This document shows positions 55,699 through 64,000 of a stretch of DNA of 64,000 nt, in pieces; position 1 is the first letter of the stretch, and each line of letters begins with the position of its first letter. Source of the DNA: Hyphomicrobiales bacterium (GTDB lineage: Bacteria > Pseudomonadota > Alphaproteobacteria > Rhizobiales > Devosiaceae). The translations under genes were made by a program, and so were the position numbers. The stretch is from assembly GCA_900470445.1 (NCBI GenBank), contig UCAU01000006.1:217224-281223 (forward strand), in the 5' to 3' direction. Under the pieces are notes generated by a model. That model did no database searches. It worked only from the letters and a program-made list of their open reading frames with translations, and was not told the DNA's origin.

Positions 55699-56724
55699 CT
55701 AATAGAGATTTACGTCGCCGAGGCCAAGTTTTCGTGCCAGCGCGATAGCGTCTTCGCGACCTACGCCGGGCTTGAGATAAGTCAGCGTTAGCCGCGTTGC
55801 TGGCTTGCCATTTACGGAAACTGGCTCTTCCAGAACCGAACCGATAACAGCAAATTGTTCGGACAGCGCGATTGCATTGGCCTGGTCCGAGAAGACACCC
55901 AGCCCCAGCTTGATAGCGCGCGAGTCGGCATCCACCGATTTGGCCCAATCCTGCAGGTCAGGAGTCTTGGTCGCCATGGCGTTGACGGCGGCGAAGGCCG
56001 TACCGATATTCGCGTCCTGGGCCTGCGGCGTGGTGTCGGAATAGGAGAATAGATTGCCGAAGAAATTGCCCGCCATGTCGGCTAGGCTGTTGGTGCCATC
56101 GGCATAACGCGTGCCGCCGGAGATGGGCGGGCCGTCATAGCTGGCCAGCAGAGCGCGGGTGTCGTCGCCCTCGAGCGGGGCTTTGCCGACATATTCGACC
56201 TGCACCTGTGCGGAGCCGTTATTGACGTAGCCGAGCATCTCGGCGGCGCGGTGGGAGAGGTCCATGATGCGGCCGGGGAGATAGGGGCCGCGGTCGTTGA
56301 CGCGGACCACGATGGAGCGGCCATTTTCCTGATTGGTCACCCGGACATAGGATGGCAGCGGCAATGTGGGATGGGCGCCGGTGATGGCATTGGCGGAGAA
56401 TATCTCGCCATTGGCAGTGCGGCGGCCGTGGAAATCCGAGCCATACCAGGACGCGTTGCCGACGGCCCGGTAGTTCGGATCCTCTTGAGGAACATAGACT
56501 TTTCCGCGCACCGTATAGGGCTGGCCAACCTGATAGCGACCGCCTCCCTTGGGCGGATTGGGATTGTTGGTGACGCGGGGAGAAACGCCGACGCCATATT
56601 CCTTCGAGCTGAAGGCGCCGCGCTTGACGGTGGCGCCGAGGCCGCCGGTATAGCAGGCCGCAAGTGTCGGGGCGATCAGGGCGCCGAGGGCCACGAGGCG
56701 GATGGCTTGGCGCCAGGGGGTCAT
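55699..56724 (-). CDS. rlpA: septal ring lytic transglycosylase RlpA, lipoprotein
   Basis: A 341-aa protein with a lipoprotein signal (LGALIAPTLAAC; Cys about residue 24), a double-psi beta-barrel catalytic domain (GNASWYGSDFHGRRTANGE with the Glu/Asp pair, VRVNDRGPYLPGRIMDLS) and a C-terminal SPOR domain (LGVFSDQANAIALSEQF to GLGDVNLY) that binds denuded septal peptidoglycan. It probably cleaves glycan strands at the septum. The ATG at 56724 was chosen because it gives a standard lipoprotein leader. It heads the minus-strand rlpA-dacC-tmk-holB-metG-tatD-MBL operon. Confidence 0.92.
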   Translation of the reverse strand: MTPWRQAIRLVALGALIAPTLAACYTGGLGATVKRGAFSSKEYGVGVSPRVTNNPNPPKGGGRYQVGQPYTVRGKVYVPQEDPNYRAVGNASWYGSDFHGRRTANGEIFSANAITGAHPTLPLPSYVRVTNQENGRSIVVRVNDRGPYLPGRIMDLSHRAAEMLGYVNNGSAQVQVEYVGKAPLEGDDTRALLASYDGPPISGGTRYADGTNSLADMAGNFFGNLFSYSDTTPQAQDANIGTAFAAVNAMATKTPDLQDWAKSVDADSRAIKLGLGVFSDQANAIALSEQFAVIGSVLEEPVSVNGKPATRLTLTYLKPGVGREDAIALARKLGLGDVNLY

Positions 56725-56931
56725 CGTCACGGTACGCAAACTCTTACGCTGGTCACACTGGTACGCACAGATCATAACGCGATCTCGTGCCGTAATGCGC
56801 AAAGAACCCTTTTCTGGTTTCAGCCAGGTTAAAGGGAACGGACTGTTAGCGTTGAGCGTAGCATTTGACGTAAATTGGCGGTGCTTGAGTGCGAAATGTG
56901 GCAGTGCTCCTGTCCTTGCATCTCAAGGGAT

Positions 56932-56947
56932 ATAAAGATATCTTTAT
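56932..56947 (+). promoter_or_regulatory. 16-bp palindromic operator upstream of metH
   Basis: ATAAAGATATCTTTAT is a perfect palindrome 37 bp before the metH ATG. From memory, it resembles operators assigned to ArsR-family regulators of the S-adenosylhomocysteine/methionine cycle in proteobacteria. No riboswitch-like fold is apparent in the leader. Confidence 0.65.
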
Positions 56948-56983
56948 GTCACCGGAAATATCGATCGAACCGAGGTGATGGCG

Positions 56984-59900
56984 ATGAGCCAGCATGAGAA
57001 CGCCCATATCCCCGACTGGAACGAGGTCCGCACCGCGCTGGCCGAGGCAGCGCGCGAGCGCATCCTGATTCTGGACGGCGCCATGGGCACCATGATTCAG
57101 CGCCTCAAACTCACCGAGGAAAATTTCCGCGGTGAACGGTTCAAGGATTGGACGCTGCCGCTGCAAGGCAACAACGACCTGCTGGTTATAACCGAACCGC
57201 AGATGATCGAGGATATCCATTACCAGTATTTCATGGCTGGGGCGGATATCGCCGAGACCAACACGTTTTCGGCGACCTCGGTGGCGCAGGCGGACTATGC
57301 CTGCGAAAGCGCGGTCTATGACATCAATTACCAGGGCGTGCTCGTCGCACGGCGCGCCGCCTTGCGGGCTGAAGCCGAGGACGGAAAGCGGCGGTTCGTG
57401 GCGGGTGCGCTTGGGCCGACCAACAAGACCTCGTCCATGTCCACGGACGTCAATAGCCCCGGTCACCGCGCCATCACCTTTGATGAGCTGGTCGTGGCCT
57501 ATGGCGAAGCAATCCGAGGCCTGGTGGATGCCGGCGCAGACCTGCTGCTGTTTGAAACCATCACCGACACGCTGAACACCAAGGCCGGCATCTTTGCGGC
57601 ACAAAAGCTGTTCCGGGAACGCGGCATCGATGTGCCGATCATGATTTCGGGCACCATCACCGACCTTTCCGGCCGCACGCTGTCCGGGCAGACGCCGACG
57701 GCCTTCTGGTATTCGGTGCGCCACGCCAATCCGCTGACCATCGGGCTGAACTGTGCCCTGGGCGCCAATGCCATGCGCGCCCATCTGGGCGAATTGTCCG
57801 ATGTGGCCGATACGTTCATCTGCGCCTATCCCAATGCCGGCCTGCCCAATGCCTTTGGCCAGTATGACGAGACGCCCGAATTCATGGCCGAGCAGATCGA
57901 AGGCTTCGCGGCCTCGGGCTATGTCAACATTGTCGGCGGCTGCTGCGGCTCGACGCCCGACCATATCCGCGCCATTGCCGAGGCGGTAGGCAAGCACAAG
58001 CCCCGCGTGGTGCCCGAGGCCGACAAGCTGCTGCGGCTGTCGGGTCTTGAGCCCTTCACGCTGACCAGCGACATTCCCTTCGTCAATGTGGGCGAGCGCA
58101 CCAATGTCACCGGCTCGGCCCGCTTCCGCAAGCTGATCACTGCCGGCGATTATACCGCCGCGCTCGATGTGGCGCGCGACCAGGTGGCCAATGGCGCCCA
58201 GGTCATCGACATCAACATGGATGAGGGCCTGATCGACAGTAAGCAGGTGATGATCGAATTCCTCAACCTGCTGGCCGCCGAACCCGACATCGCCAAAGTG
58301 CCGCTGATGATCGACTCTTCCAAGTGGGAAGTGATCGAGGCGGGCCTCAAATGCGTGCAGGGTAAGGCGCTGGTCAACTCCATCTCGATGAAGGAAGGCG
58401 AGGAGCAGTTCCTGCATCACGCCCGCCTCGTGCGCGCCTATGGCGCCGCCGTGGTGGTGATGGCCTTTGACGAACAGGGCCAGGCCGACACGCTGGAGCG
58501 CAAGGTCGAGATCTGCACGCGTGCCTATAAGCTGCTCACCGAGGAAGTCGGCTTCCCGCCCGAAGATATCGTGTTCGACCCCAATGTGTTCGCGGTTGCT
58601 ACCGGCATCGAGGAGCATAATGGCTATGGCGTCGCCTTCCTTGAGGCGACCAAGATCATCACCGACACCCTGCCCCATGTGCATATTTCGGGCGGCATCA
58701 GCAACCTGAGCTTCTCGTTCCGCGGCAATGAGCCGGTGCGGGAAGCCATGCATGCTGTCTTTTTGTACTATGCCATCCAGAATGGCATGGACATGGGCAT
58801 CGTCAATGCCGGGCAGCTGGCCGTCTATGAGAGCATCGACAAGGAACTGCGCGACGCCTGCGAGGATGTGATTCTCAACCGGCGCGAGGATGCGACCGAT
58901 CGCCTGCTGGCACTGGCCGAGCGCTATCGCGGCGCCGCCGGCAAGGAAGTTGCCGCCAAGGATTTGAGCTGGCGCGAAAAGTCCGTCGAGGACCGCATCG
59001 CCCATGCCCTGGTCAATGGCATTACCGAATATATCGATGCCGATACCGAGGAAGCCCGCCAGAAGCTGCCGCGGCCGCTGCATGTCATCGAAGGCCCGTT
59101 GATGGCCGGGATGAGCATTGTTGGCGACCTGTTCGGCTCGGGCAAGATGTTCCTGCCGCAGGTGGTGAAATCCGCCCGCGTGATGAAGCAGGCCGTGGCT
59201 TTGCTGCTGCCCTATATGGAAGCTGAGAAGAATGCCGACGGCAACGCCACCGGGCGCAAGAGCGCCGGCAAGGTGCTGATGGCGACGGTGAAGGGCGACG
59301 TCCACGATATCGGCAAGAATATCGTGGGCGTCGTGCTGAGCTGCAACAATTATGAGATCATCGATCTGGGCGTCATGGTGCCCACGGCCAAGATCTTGCA
59401 GACGGCGCGCGACGAGAAGGTCGATATTATCGGGCTATCCGGTCTCATCACGCCCTCCTTGGACGAGATGGTGCATGTGGCTGCCGAAATGGAGCGGGAA
59501 GGCTTCGACATCCCCCTGCTGATTGGCGGGGCAACGACCAGCCGCGTGCATACTGCCGTCAAGATTCACCCGCGCTACAACACCGGCCAGGCCGTTTATG
59601 TCAACGACGCCAGCCGCGCCGTGGGCGTGGTGGGCAATTTGTTGTCGCAGGACACCAAGGTGACGTTTATCGAGCAGGTGCGCGCCGAATATGCCAAGGC
59701 CGCCAATGCCCATTTGCGCGCCGAGGAAGAAAAGCAGCGCCTGCCGCTGGCCAAGGCCCGCGCCAATGCCTTCAAGCCGGATTGGTCGGGCTATACGCCG
59801 CCCAAGCCGAGTTTCCTGGGCACGCGTGTGTTCGAGGACTATGACCTCGAAACGCTGGCGAAATATATCGACTGGACGCCCTTTTTCCAGACCTGGGAGC

Positions 59901-60736
59901 TCAAGGGCCGCTACCCCGCGATTCTGCAGGATGAAAAGCAGGGCGAGGCGGCGAGGCAATTGTTTGCCGATGCGCAGAAAATGCTCAAGCAGATCATTGA
60001 CGAGCAGTGGTTTCATCCCCGCGCCGTGGTCGGCTTTTGGCCGGCCAACGCGGTGGGCGACGATATCCGGCTGTATAAGGATGAGGGCCGCGCCGATGAA
60101 TTGGCTACACTGTTCACCTTGCGCCAGCAGCTTTCCAAACGCGACGGCAAGCCCAACATGGCCCTGAGCGATTTCGTGGCGCCGGCTGGTACGCCCGACT
60201 ATCTGGGTGCCTTCGTCGTCACGGCGGGGCTGGAAGAAGTGGCCATTGCCGAGCGTTTCGAGAAGCAGAATGACGATTATTCGTCCATTCTGGTCAAGGC
60301 GCTGGCCGATCGCTTTGCCGAAGCCTTTGCCGAGGCCATGCATGAGCGGGTGCGGCGCGAATTCTGGGGCTATGGCGCCGGCGAAACCTTCGCGCCCGAG
60401 GAACTGGCCGGCGAACCCTATCGGGGCATCCGCCCTGCCCCCGGCTATCCGGCCCAGCCCGACCACACCGAAAAGACCACGCTGTTCCGCCTGCTCGACG
60501 CCGAAAAGAACGCCGGAGTGACGCTGACGGAGAGCTACGCCATGTGGCCGGGCTCGTCGGTCTCCGGGCTCTATTTCAGCCATCCGGATTCCTATTATTT
60601 CGGCGTGGCCAAGGTGGAGCGCGACCAGGTGCTGGATTATGCGCAGCGCAAGGGCATGAAGGTGGAAGAGGTCGAACGCTGGCTCGGCCCGATCCTCAAC
60701 TACATTCCCGGCCCCGCCATCGTAGCGGCGGAGTAA
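56984..60736 (+). CDS. metH: cobalamin-dependent methionine synthase
   Basis: A 1250-aa MetH that transfers a methyl group from methyl-THF to homocysteine. Homocysteine domain (1-325) has [11 protein letters not shown] and the zinc Cys pair GGCCGSTPD. The pterin domain is about 350-620 ([13 protein letters not shown]). The cobalamin domain (about 650-890) has [14 protein letters not shown] with the lower-ligand His and a second VGPLMAG-like cap region. The SAM-reactivation domain (about 910-1250) has [19 protein letters not shown]. The ATG at 56984 has GAGG eight bases upstream. It has a probable operator upstream, so methionine-cycle control is likely. Organism dependence on B12 follows. Confidence 0.98.
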   Translation: MSQHENAHIPDWNEVRTALAEAARERILILDGAMGTMIQRLKLTEENFRGERFKDWTLPLQGNNDLLVITEPQMIEDIHYQYFMAGADIAETNTFSATSVAQADYACESAVYDINYQGVLVARRAALRAEAEDGKRRFVAGALGPTNKTSSMSTDVNSPGHRAITFDELVVAYGEAIRGLVDAGADLLLFETITDTLNTKAGIFAAQKLFRERGIDVPIMISGTITDLSGRTLSGQTPTAFWYSVRHANPLTIGLNCALGANAMRAHLGELSDVADTFICAYPNAGLPNAFGQYDETPEFMAEQIEGFAASGYVNIVGGCCGSTPDHIRAIAEAVGKHKPRVVPEADKLLRLSGLEPFTLTSDIPFVNVGERTNVTGSARFRKLITAGDYTAALDVARDQVANGAQVIDINMDEGLIDSKQVMIEFLNLLAAEPDIAKVPLMIDSSKWEVIEAGLKCVQGKALVNSISMKEGEEQFLHHARLVRAYGAAVVVMAFDEQGQADTLERKVEICTRAYKLLTEEVGFPPEDIVFDPNVFAVATGIEEHNGYGVAFLEATKIITDTLPHVHISGGISNLSFSFRGNEPVREAMHAVFLYYAIQNGMDMGIVNAGQLAVYESIDKELRDACEDVILNRREDATDRLLALAERYRGAAGKEVAAKDLSWREKSVEDRIAHALVNGITEYIDADTEEARQKLPRPLHVIEGPLMAGMSIVGDLFGSGKMFLPQVVKSARVMKQAVALLLPYMEAEKNADGNATGRKSAGKVLMATVKGDVHDIGKNIVGVVLSCNNYEIIDLGVMVPTAKILQTARDEKVDIIGLSGLITPSLDEMVHVAAEMEREGFDIPLLIGGATTSRVHTAVKIHPRYNTGQAVYVNDASRAVGVVGNLLSQDTKVTFIEQVRAEYAKAANAHLRAEEEKQRLPLAKARANAFKPDWSGYTPPKPSFLGTRVFEDYDLETLAKYIDWTPFFQTWELKGRYPAILQDEKQGEAARQLFADAQKMLKQIIDEQWFHPRAVVGFWPANAVGDDIRLYKDEGRADELATLFTLRQQLSKRDGKPNMALSDFVAPAGTPDYLGAFVVTAGLEEVAIAERFEKQNDDYSSILVKALADRFAEAFAEAMHERVRREFWGYGAGETFAPEELAGEPYRGIRPAPGYPAQPDHTEKTTLFRLLDAEKNAGVTLTESYAMWPGSSVSGLYFSHPDSYYFGVAKVERDQVLDYAQRKGMKVEEVERWLGPILNYIPGPAIVAAE

Positions 60737-60740
60737 TGCC

Positions 60741-61085
60741 ATGGCCCGCGTTGAACCGATCCCGGTAACCCTGGTAACCGAGCCCACGCGCCTGTTGGCG
60801 CTGGGTCCGGACACCGCTTTATTGCGCCTGCCCGCCAATAGCGGGCACGGCCATGCCGATGGCGACTATTGCATCGCCTGCGCCGGCCGCAGCGATGTGC
60901 GCACCATGCTGTTCGACCTGCTCGAAGGGGCGAAACAGGGGCTGCGGCCAGCGTTCAAGAATGTGGTGGTGGATGCGAGCGCGGTGGCCGATCCGGGACA
61001 AGTTGTTGCGGCGCTAACGGGCAAACTGCCGGCGCAGGCCATGCGGGATCACACGGTGGCACGGTTGTTTTATTTGGTGGGGTAG
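60741..61085 (+). CDS. CobW/COG0523-like protein lacking the P-loop
   Basis: A 114-aa protein whose middle aligns by eye with G3E GTPases of the CobW/COG0523 metal-chaperone family. YCIACAGRSDVRTMLFDLLEG matches the CxCC-R-DL helix region, and NVVVDASAVADPGQVVAAL matches the VVIETxGLADP Walker B-type segment. The N-terminal GxxGxGKTT P-loop part and the C-terminal domain are absent, and HGHADGD precedes the CIAC motif. It starts 4 bp after metH. It could be a truncated COG0523 remnant or a small metal-binding protein kept for cobalamin or zinc supply to MetH. Confidence 0.55.
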   Translation: MARVEPIPVTLVTEPTRLLALGPDTALLRLPANSGHGHADGDYCIACAGRSDVRTMLFDLLEGAKQGLRPAFKNVVVDASAVADPGQVVAALTGKLPAQAMRDHTVARLFYLVG

Positions 61086-61111
61086 CTCTCCGAAGCTGCA
61101 GCCCTCACGAA

Positions 61112-61208
61112 GTCATCCCGGCGCAGGCCGGGATCCATGCTGAAAGCTATCCCAGCATGGTATTTGTGGAGAGTTCACAGCATGGATTCCGGCCTGCGCC
61201 GGAATGAC
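61112..61208. repeat. palindromic repeat, GTCATCCCGGCGCAGG type
   Basis: Left arm 61112-61142 and right arm 61178-61208 are 31-bp inverted repeats with 29 matches, starting GTCATCCCGGCGCAGGCCGG. Each arm also contains a short internal palindrome. This is a widespread class of intergenic proteobacterial repeats. The stem-loop could act as terminator for metH and the downstream gene. Confidence 0.8.
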
Positions 61209-61254
61209 CGGTGGGTAAAATTGGTATTGGGGATAAGCTACCAACCCATCCCAC

Positions 61255-61346
61255 CCACCGCTCTCCCTCGGGCTTGACCCGAGGCCTTTCGCCGCTTGTG
61301 CCGGGTTGGGAGTGGCCCTCGGGTCGAGCCCGAGGGAGAGCGGTGG
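61255..61346. repeat. palindromic repeat, CTCCCTCGGGCTTGACCC type
   Basis: Left arm 61255-61284 and right arm 61317-61346 are 30-bp inverted repeats with 29 matches (CCACCGCTCTCCCTCGGG at the left end). It lies 46 bp from the first repeat. The loop is about 32 bp. Confidence 0.8.
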
Positions 61347-61401
61347 TGGGGAGGAATGGTGCCCGGGTAAGTCGCCTGGGCAAGTTGGTGTGGGTGAACG
61401 C

Positions 61402-61953
61402 CTACCCCTCGAACTTCACCAGTGGCGTGTCCAGCCGCAAGTATAACGGATGTTTGGGGCTGCCGTCGGCATTGGTGCCGAAGCACCAGAGTTTGGTGCC
61501 GTCGGCCTTGAGCGCCTCGACCATTGCCTTGCCGGCCGGCGCTAGCGCCTTGTTGAGCTTGCCGTGGCAGAGCACAACAAAATCGGCCTCTGCTGCCGCC
61601 GCGCGGATGGCGGGCAGGTTCGCGTCCGACACCGCCACAACGCCCGGCGCCAGCAGCATTTTGGGATCGGTGGCGCGGTAATCGCCGACATTGGCTTTCA
61701 CCATGGCCGAATAACCCTCGCGCTGGGCGAAGGTCCACTCGCGGGCGCAGGTGGGATCGTTCACAGTAGCGTCGGCGGTGCTCGGATTCATGCCGATGAA
61801 CAGGATATAGCGCTCGGGGAAGGTCTCCCCGGTCCAGCGGCGCATCAGCTGGCGGTAGCGGCCGTCGGCGCTGAAGGTGGCGTCGCCCTTGACGCCAGCC
61901 ATCAGCGGCAGGCGCACCTTGCCGCCGGGATCGTGACCGGCTCCGTCACTCAT
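61402..61953 (-). CDS. DUF1643-family protein
   Basis: A 183-aa protein of the DUF1643 family, recognised from [22 protein letters not shown] near residue 50 and the central [13 protein letters not shown] region. The family is widespread, often plasmid- or phage-borne, and of unknown function. The fold is predicted to be alpha/beta with a possible nucleotide-binding role. The ATG overlaps the folD stop (ATGA), so it is cotranslated with folD. Its 3' end borders the palindromic repeats. Confidence 0.85.
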   Translation of the reverse strand: MSDGAGHDPGGKVRLPLMAGVKGDATFSADGRYRQLMRRWTGETFPERYILFIGMNPSTADATVNDPTCAREWTFAQREGYSAMVKANVGDYRATDPKMLLAPGVVAVSDANLPAIRAAAAEADFVVLCHGKLNKALAPAGKAMVEALKADGTKLWCFGTNADGSPKHPLYLRLDTPLVKFEG

Positions 61954-62852
61954 GCGGTCAGATCACTGGGGGGCACGAGGCCATTGATCAGCGAGGCCGT
62001 AGTGACAGTGTTGGCGAGCAGGCACGCAATGGTCATCGGGCCGACGCCGCCGGGGACGGGCGTGATCGCACCGGCCTCCGCGGCGGCTTCCGCGAAGGCG
62101 ACGTCGCCGAGCAAGCGCGTCTTGCCTTCGCCACGCTCGGGCGCGGGAATGCGGTTGATGCCGACATCAATGACGGTAGCGCCCGGCTTGATCCAGTCGC
62201 CCTTGATCATCTCCGGACGACCAACGGCAGCGATGACGATATCAGCCTGGCGCACGATGCCCGGCAGGTCGCGGGTGCGGGAATGGGCCATGGTGACGGT
62301 GCAGTTCTCGCGCAGCAGCAATTGCGCGACCGGCTTGCCGACCAGGTTCGAGCGTCCGACTACCACGGCGTGGAGGCCCGACAAATCGCCCAGCGTATCG
62401 CGCAGCAGCATCAGGCAGCCGAGCGGCGTACAGGAAACCGGTCCAGGCAGGCCGATGGCCAGCTTGCCGACGCTGGCGGGGGTGAAGCAATCGACATCCT
62501 TGGCCGGATCGATGGTCTCGATGATCTTCTTGGGATCGATCTGGTCGGGCACCGGCAATTGCACGAGAATGCCGTGAATGGCGGGGTCGGCGTTGAGCTT
62601 GCGCACCAGCGCCAGCACTTCGGCCTCGCTGGCGGTTTCGGGCAGCTCGTATTTTTCCGAATGCATGCCCATCTCGACGGTCTGCTTGGCCTTTTGGGCC
62701 ACATAGACTTGGCTGCCGGGATCGTAGCCAACAATGACGACGGCCAGCCCCGGGGTGATGCCGTGTTCGGCCTTGAGGCGCGCCACGTGACCGGCAATGC
62801 GGGCGCGCAGGCCTTCGGCATAGCTTTTTCCGTCGATGATCTTGGCGGTCAT
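61950..62852 (-). CDS. folD: methylene-THF dehydrogenase / methenyl-THF cyclohydrolase
   Basis: A 300-aa bifunctional enzyme of one-carbon metabolism that interconverts methylene- and formyl-THF with NADP. Motifs are [14 protein letters not shown] with the catalytic Lys, [15 protein letters not shown], the Rossmann [18 protein letters not shown], and [21 protein letters not shown] lies 5 bases before the ATG at 62852. It supplies formyl-THF to PurN and methylene-THF upstream of MetH, both encoded in this window. Confidence 0.97.
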   Translation of the reverse strand: MTAKIIDGKSYAEGLRARIAGHVARLKAEHGITPGLAVVIVGYDPGSQVYVAQKAKQTVEMGMHSEKYELPETASEAEVLALVRKLNADPAIHGILVQLPVPDQIDPKKIIETIDPAKDVDCFTPASVGKLAIGLPGPVSCTPLGCLMLLRDTLGDLSGLHAVVVGRSNLVGKPVAQLLLRENCTVTMAHSRTRDLPGIVRQADIVIAAVGRPEMIKGDWIKPGATVIDVGINRIPAPERGEGKTRLLGDVAFAEAAAEAGAITPVPGGVGPMTIACLLANTVTTASLINGLVPPSDLTA

Positions 62853-63035
62853 GGTCGCTCCTCGTGAAATAATCGGCTGGGCCTGCACGTTTGGTTCACT
62901 GCAATAGGAAATGCCGCCCGCTTCGTCCATCCCCCGCAGCCGCCCGAGCTTGACGGGGAGCACTCGCCGTAGCCATGCTGGGCTCAGGCGCGAGACTCGA
63001 CGCCATTTTCGGCGTGCGCCTCAGGAGGGATGAGC

Positions 63036-63506
63036 ATGTTGAAACGTATTGTCGTAGCTATTCTGCTTTGTCTGACCATGTTCGCGCCAAGTGGCGCCTT
63101 TGCCCAGGCCGAACCGCGCGTCGTCGTGCCCGATTATCCGGGTGGGGCGGCTTTTGGCGGCTGTTATCGCGTCAATACTAGGCTGTACGGGCCTTACCGG
63201 CTGACATTCTGCCTGCAGCAGCGCGGCGTCTACCAGGTTACCGGCGGCGGCGTGACCTGCAATGGGCGGCTCGACTGGCGGGTGTCGGGCCGCGATATCA
63301 ATGTGCAATTGCGGCGCACCTCGTGCGGCAATGGCGTGGCCTGGAGTGCTGATCGCATGACCTGCCGCCCTGCGGGCCTGCTGGGCGGGATTATCGGCTT
63401 CGTCGTCGTGCCGGGCATTCCCAATATCGGCACGTTGCGCTGCACCTATAGCCCCACCGTGCCGCAATACCGGCCGGTGACCTTCACCGCGCGGCGCTAT
63501 AGCTGA
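63036..63506 (+). CDS. small secreted protein with six cysteines
   Basis: A 156-aa protein with a signal peptide (KRIVVAILLCLTMFAPSGAFA). The mature part has six cysteines (GGCYR, TFCLQ, VTCNGR, TSCGNG, MTCRP, LRCTY), suggesting three disulfides, and a hydrophobic GGIIGFVVVPGIPNIG near the C-terminus. I do not recognise the family. The ATG at 63036 is preferred because GGAGG lies 7 bases upstream; the ATG at 63030 is too close to it. It is monocistronic, facing away from folD, and a hairpin follows it. Confidence 0.7.
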   Translation: MLKRIVVAILLCLTMFAPSGAFAQAEPRVVVPDYPGGAAFGGCYRVNTRLYGPYRLTFCLQQRGVYQVTGGGVTCNGRLDWRVSGRDINVQLRRTSCGNGVAWSADRMTCRPAGLLGGIIGFVVVPGIPNIGTLRCTYSPTVPQYRPVTFTARRYS

Positions 63507-63849
63507 GCCAAAAAAATTTGGGCTGCGACGACATCTCTGTCATCGCAGCCCTATGGAACGTCAGCCTGCCGCGCTGTTGAGGGCTTGGGGGACAAGCGGC
63601 CTGCGCAACATTCCTCGCTCACCGGTTTTGCATGGGTCGTTTGCCGTGCCGATGAACTGCGTAAAAGATGGGAGCCAAATGCGGCAAGAAAAGCCCCCTT
63701 CACTCGGTTGTGAGAATATTTGTGGAACGGGCCAGCGGTTGCCCCATGGCCGCGAAGCTGTCATGCCAGAAGACTAGGCATTGCAGACCAAACAGCGATT
63801 CCGCTAGACGGCTCGGCCCAATCCGGGGCCGGCAAACCGAGAGACGCAG
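63507..63849. other. gene-free region before the AMP nucleosidase gene
   Basis: A 343-bp region without a credible ORF. It holds a strong hairpin at its left end and probably the promoter of the gene at 63850. The ORFs in it have no homology-like features. Confidence 0.6.
63520..63551 (-). terminator. rho-independent terminator facing left
   Basis: GGGCTGCGACGACA / TGTCATCGCAGCCC form a 14-bp stem (one mismatch, loop TCTC). On the minus strand it is followed after AAA by seven T (63516-63510), a canonical terminator for leftward transcription. On the plus strand no T run follows, though the A run may allow weak bidirectional use. Confidence 0.65.
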
Positions 63850-64000
63850 ATGACCACGATCAGCCCGCCCCGCCTTGAAAAGCAGTCCTTCACCGACCCG
63901 GAAAAAGCCTGGGCGCATCTGGCGGAAATCTATCACCGCAATACCAGCTTCATCCGCGAGCATTTGAGCGCGCTGGCCAAGGGCGGGGTGCCGGAGGGGC
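63850..64000 (+). CDS. amn: AMP nucleosidase, N-terminal part
   Basis: The first 50 residues of a protein cut by the window end. The sequence (SFTDPEKAWAHLAEIYHRNTSFIREHL) matches the N-terminal domain of alphaproteobacterial AMP nucleosidase, which hydrolyses AMP to adenine and ribose 5-phosphate. The catalytic domain is beyond the window, so the call rests on the N-terminus alone. Confidence 0.7.
   Translation, partial: MTTISPPRLEKQSFTDPEKAWAHLAEIYHRNTSFIREHLSALAKGGVPEG

Larger units (their letters stand above)
61086..61401. other. gene-free region with two palindromic repeats
   Basis: A 316-bp stretch between the CobW-like gene and the convergent DUF1643 gene. It is almost entirely made of two long inverted repeats, described separately, with no credible ORF. 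Confidence 0.8.

Noticed and set aside
56725-56983. SAM riboswitch upstream of metH
   Set aside because: No SAM-I or SAM-II fold or conserved core could be found; the visible signal is a protein-type palindrome.
56846-59305. 819-codon open frame on the minus strand opposite metH
   Set aside because: It is antisense to an unambiguous MetH, is His/Gly/Gln-rich without any domain, and arises from high-GC codon structure.
63552-63849. SRP RNA, 6S RNA or tRNA in the gene-free region
   Set aside because: The conserved SRP GGAAG loop, 6S ends and tRNA T-arm sequence are all absent; only an unspecified small RNA remains possible.
1-64000. CRISPR array, IS element, prophage or integrative element
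   Set aside because: No regular direct repeats, transposase, integrase or phage structural genes were seen; only palindromic intergenic repeats.

Overview
This 64 kb window is a compact, GC-rich chromosomal segment of an alphaproteobacterium, most likely of the order Hyphomicrobiales (Rhizobiales). The gene order suggests the Devosia neighbourhood, but that family-level call is inference. The evidence is gene content and order: purM-purN divergent from an AI-2E/PerM gene followed by hdaA-ppk1-ppx, ftsB before a pdhA-pdhB-pdhC operon with a lipoylated E1 beta, dusB-ntrB-ntrC-ntrY-ntrX-hfq-hflX, and rlpA-dacC-tmk-holB-metG-tatD. I see no tRNA, rRNA, CRISPR array, insertion sequence or prophage. 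About 60 protein genes cover nearly all of the DNA.

Layout. 1-5.6 kb: end of gatB, a CMD-family protein, an EamA exporter separated from it by a long palindromic repeat, an exported nucleosidase, and purN/purM on the minus strand. 5.8-12.5 kb: AI-2E-family membrane protein, hdaA, ppk1, ppx, then rnd convergent to ppx. 12.7-19.4 kb: aspS, an EAL phosphodiesterase with a CtrA-like box upstream, maeB, a Dabb protein and ftsB. 19.5-26.7 kb: pyruvate dehydrogenase operon with four extra ORFs, one of them visibly lower in GC. 26.8-31.7 kb: an oxidoreductase, a small membrane protein, lipA, ratA/coq10, a VOC protein, then pncC and ispDF on the minus strand.

31.8-41.9 kb is the nitrogen-regulation block (dusB, ntrB, ntrC, ntrY, ntrX, hfq, hflX) closed by a convergent mazG. 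42-49.4 kb is an accessory-looking catabolic island: a six-gene minus-strand operon (binding protein, ATPase, permease, CodA-like amidohydrolase, FAD-linked oxidase, flavodoxin-fold reductase) divergent from a RidA-family gene and a creatininase-family gene. It looks like uptake and breakdown of a small cyclic N-compound whose identity the sequence does not give. This is the best candidate here for an undescribed pathway.

49.6-56.7 kb holds the rlpA-to-MBL housekeeping operon (envelope, dTMP, clamp loader, MetRS, TatD). 57-64 kb has metH behind a perfect 16-bp palindrome, a CobW/COG0523-like gene lacking the P-loop, two palindromic repeats, a DUF1643 gene, folD, a six-cysteine secreted protein, and the start of an AMP nucleosidase gene.

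Functional links: GatB plus an AspRS with the nondiscriminating RDHGG signature fits indirect Asn-tRNA synthesis; LipA lies downstream of the PDH complex it lipoylates; MetH and FolD share one-carbon metabolism; NtrB/C/Y/X and Hfq form a nitrogen-control region. Starts were chosen by Shine-Dalgarno match, overlap with the previous stop and family N-termini; many genes overlap by 4 bp (ATGA), so translational coupling is common.
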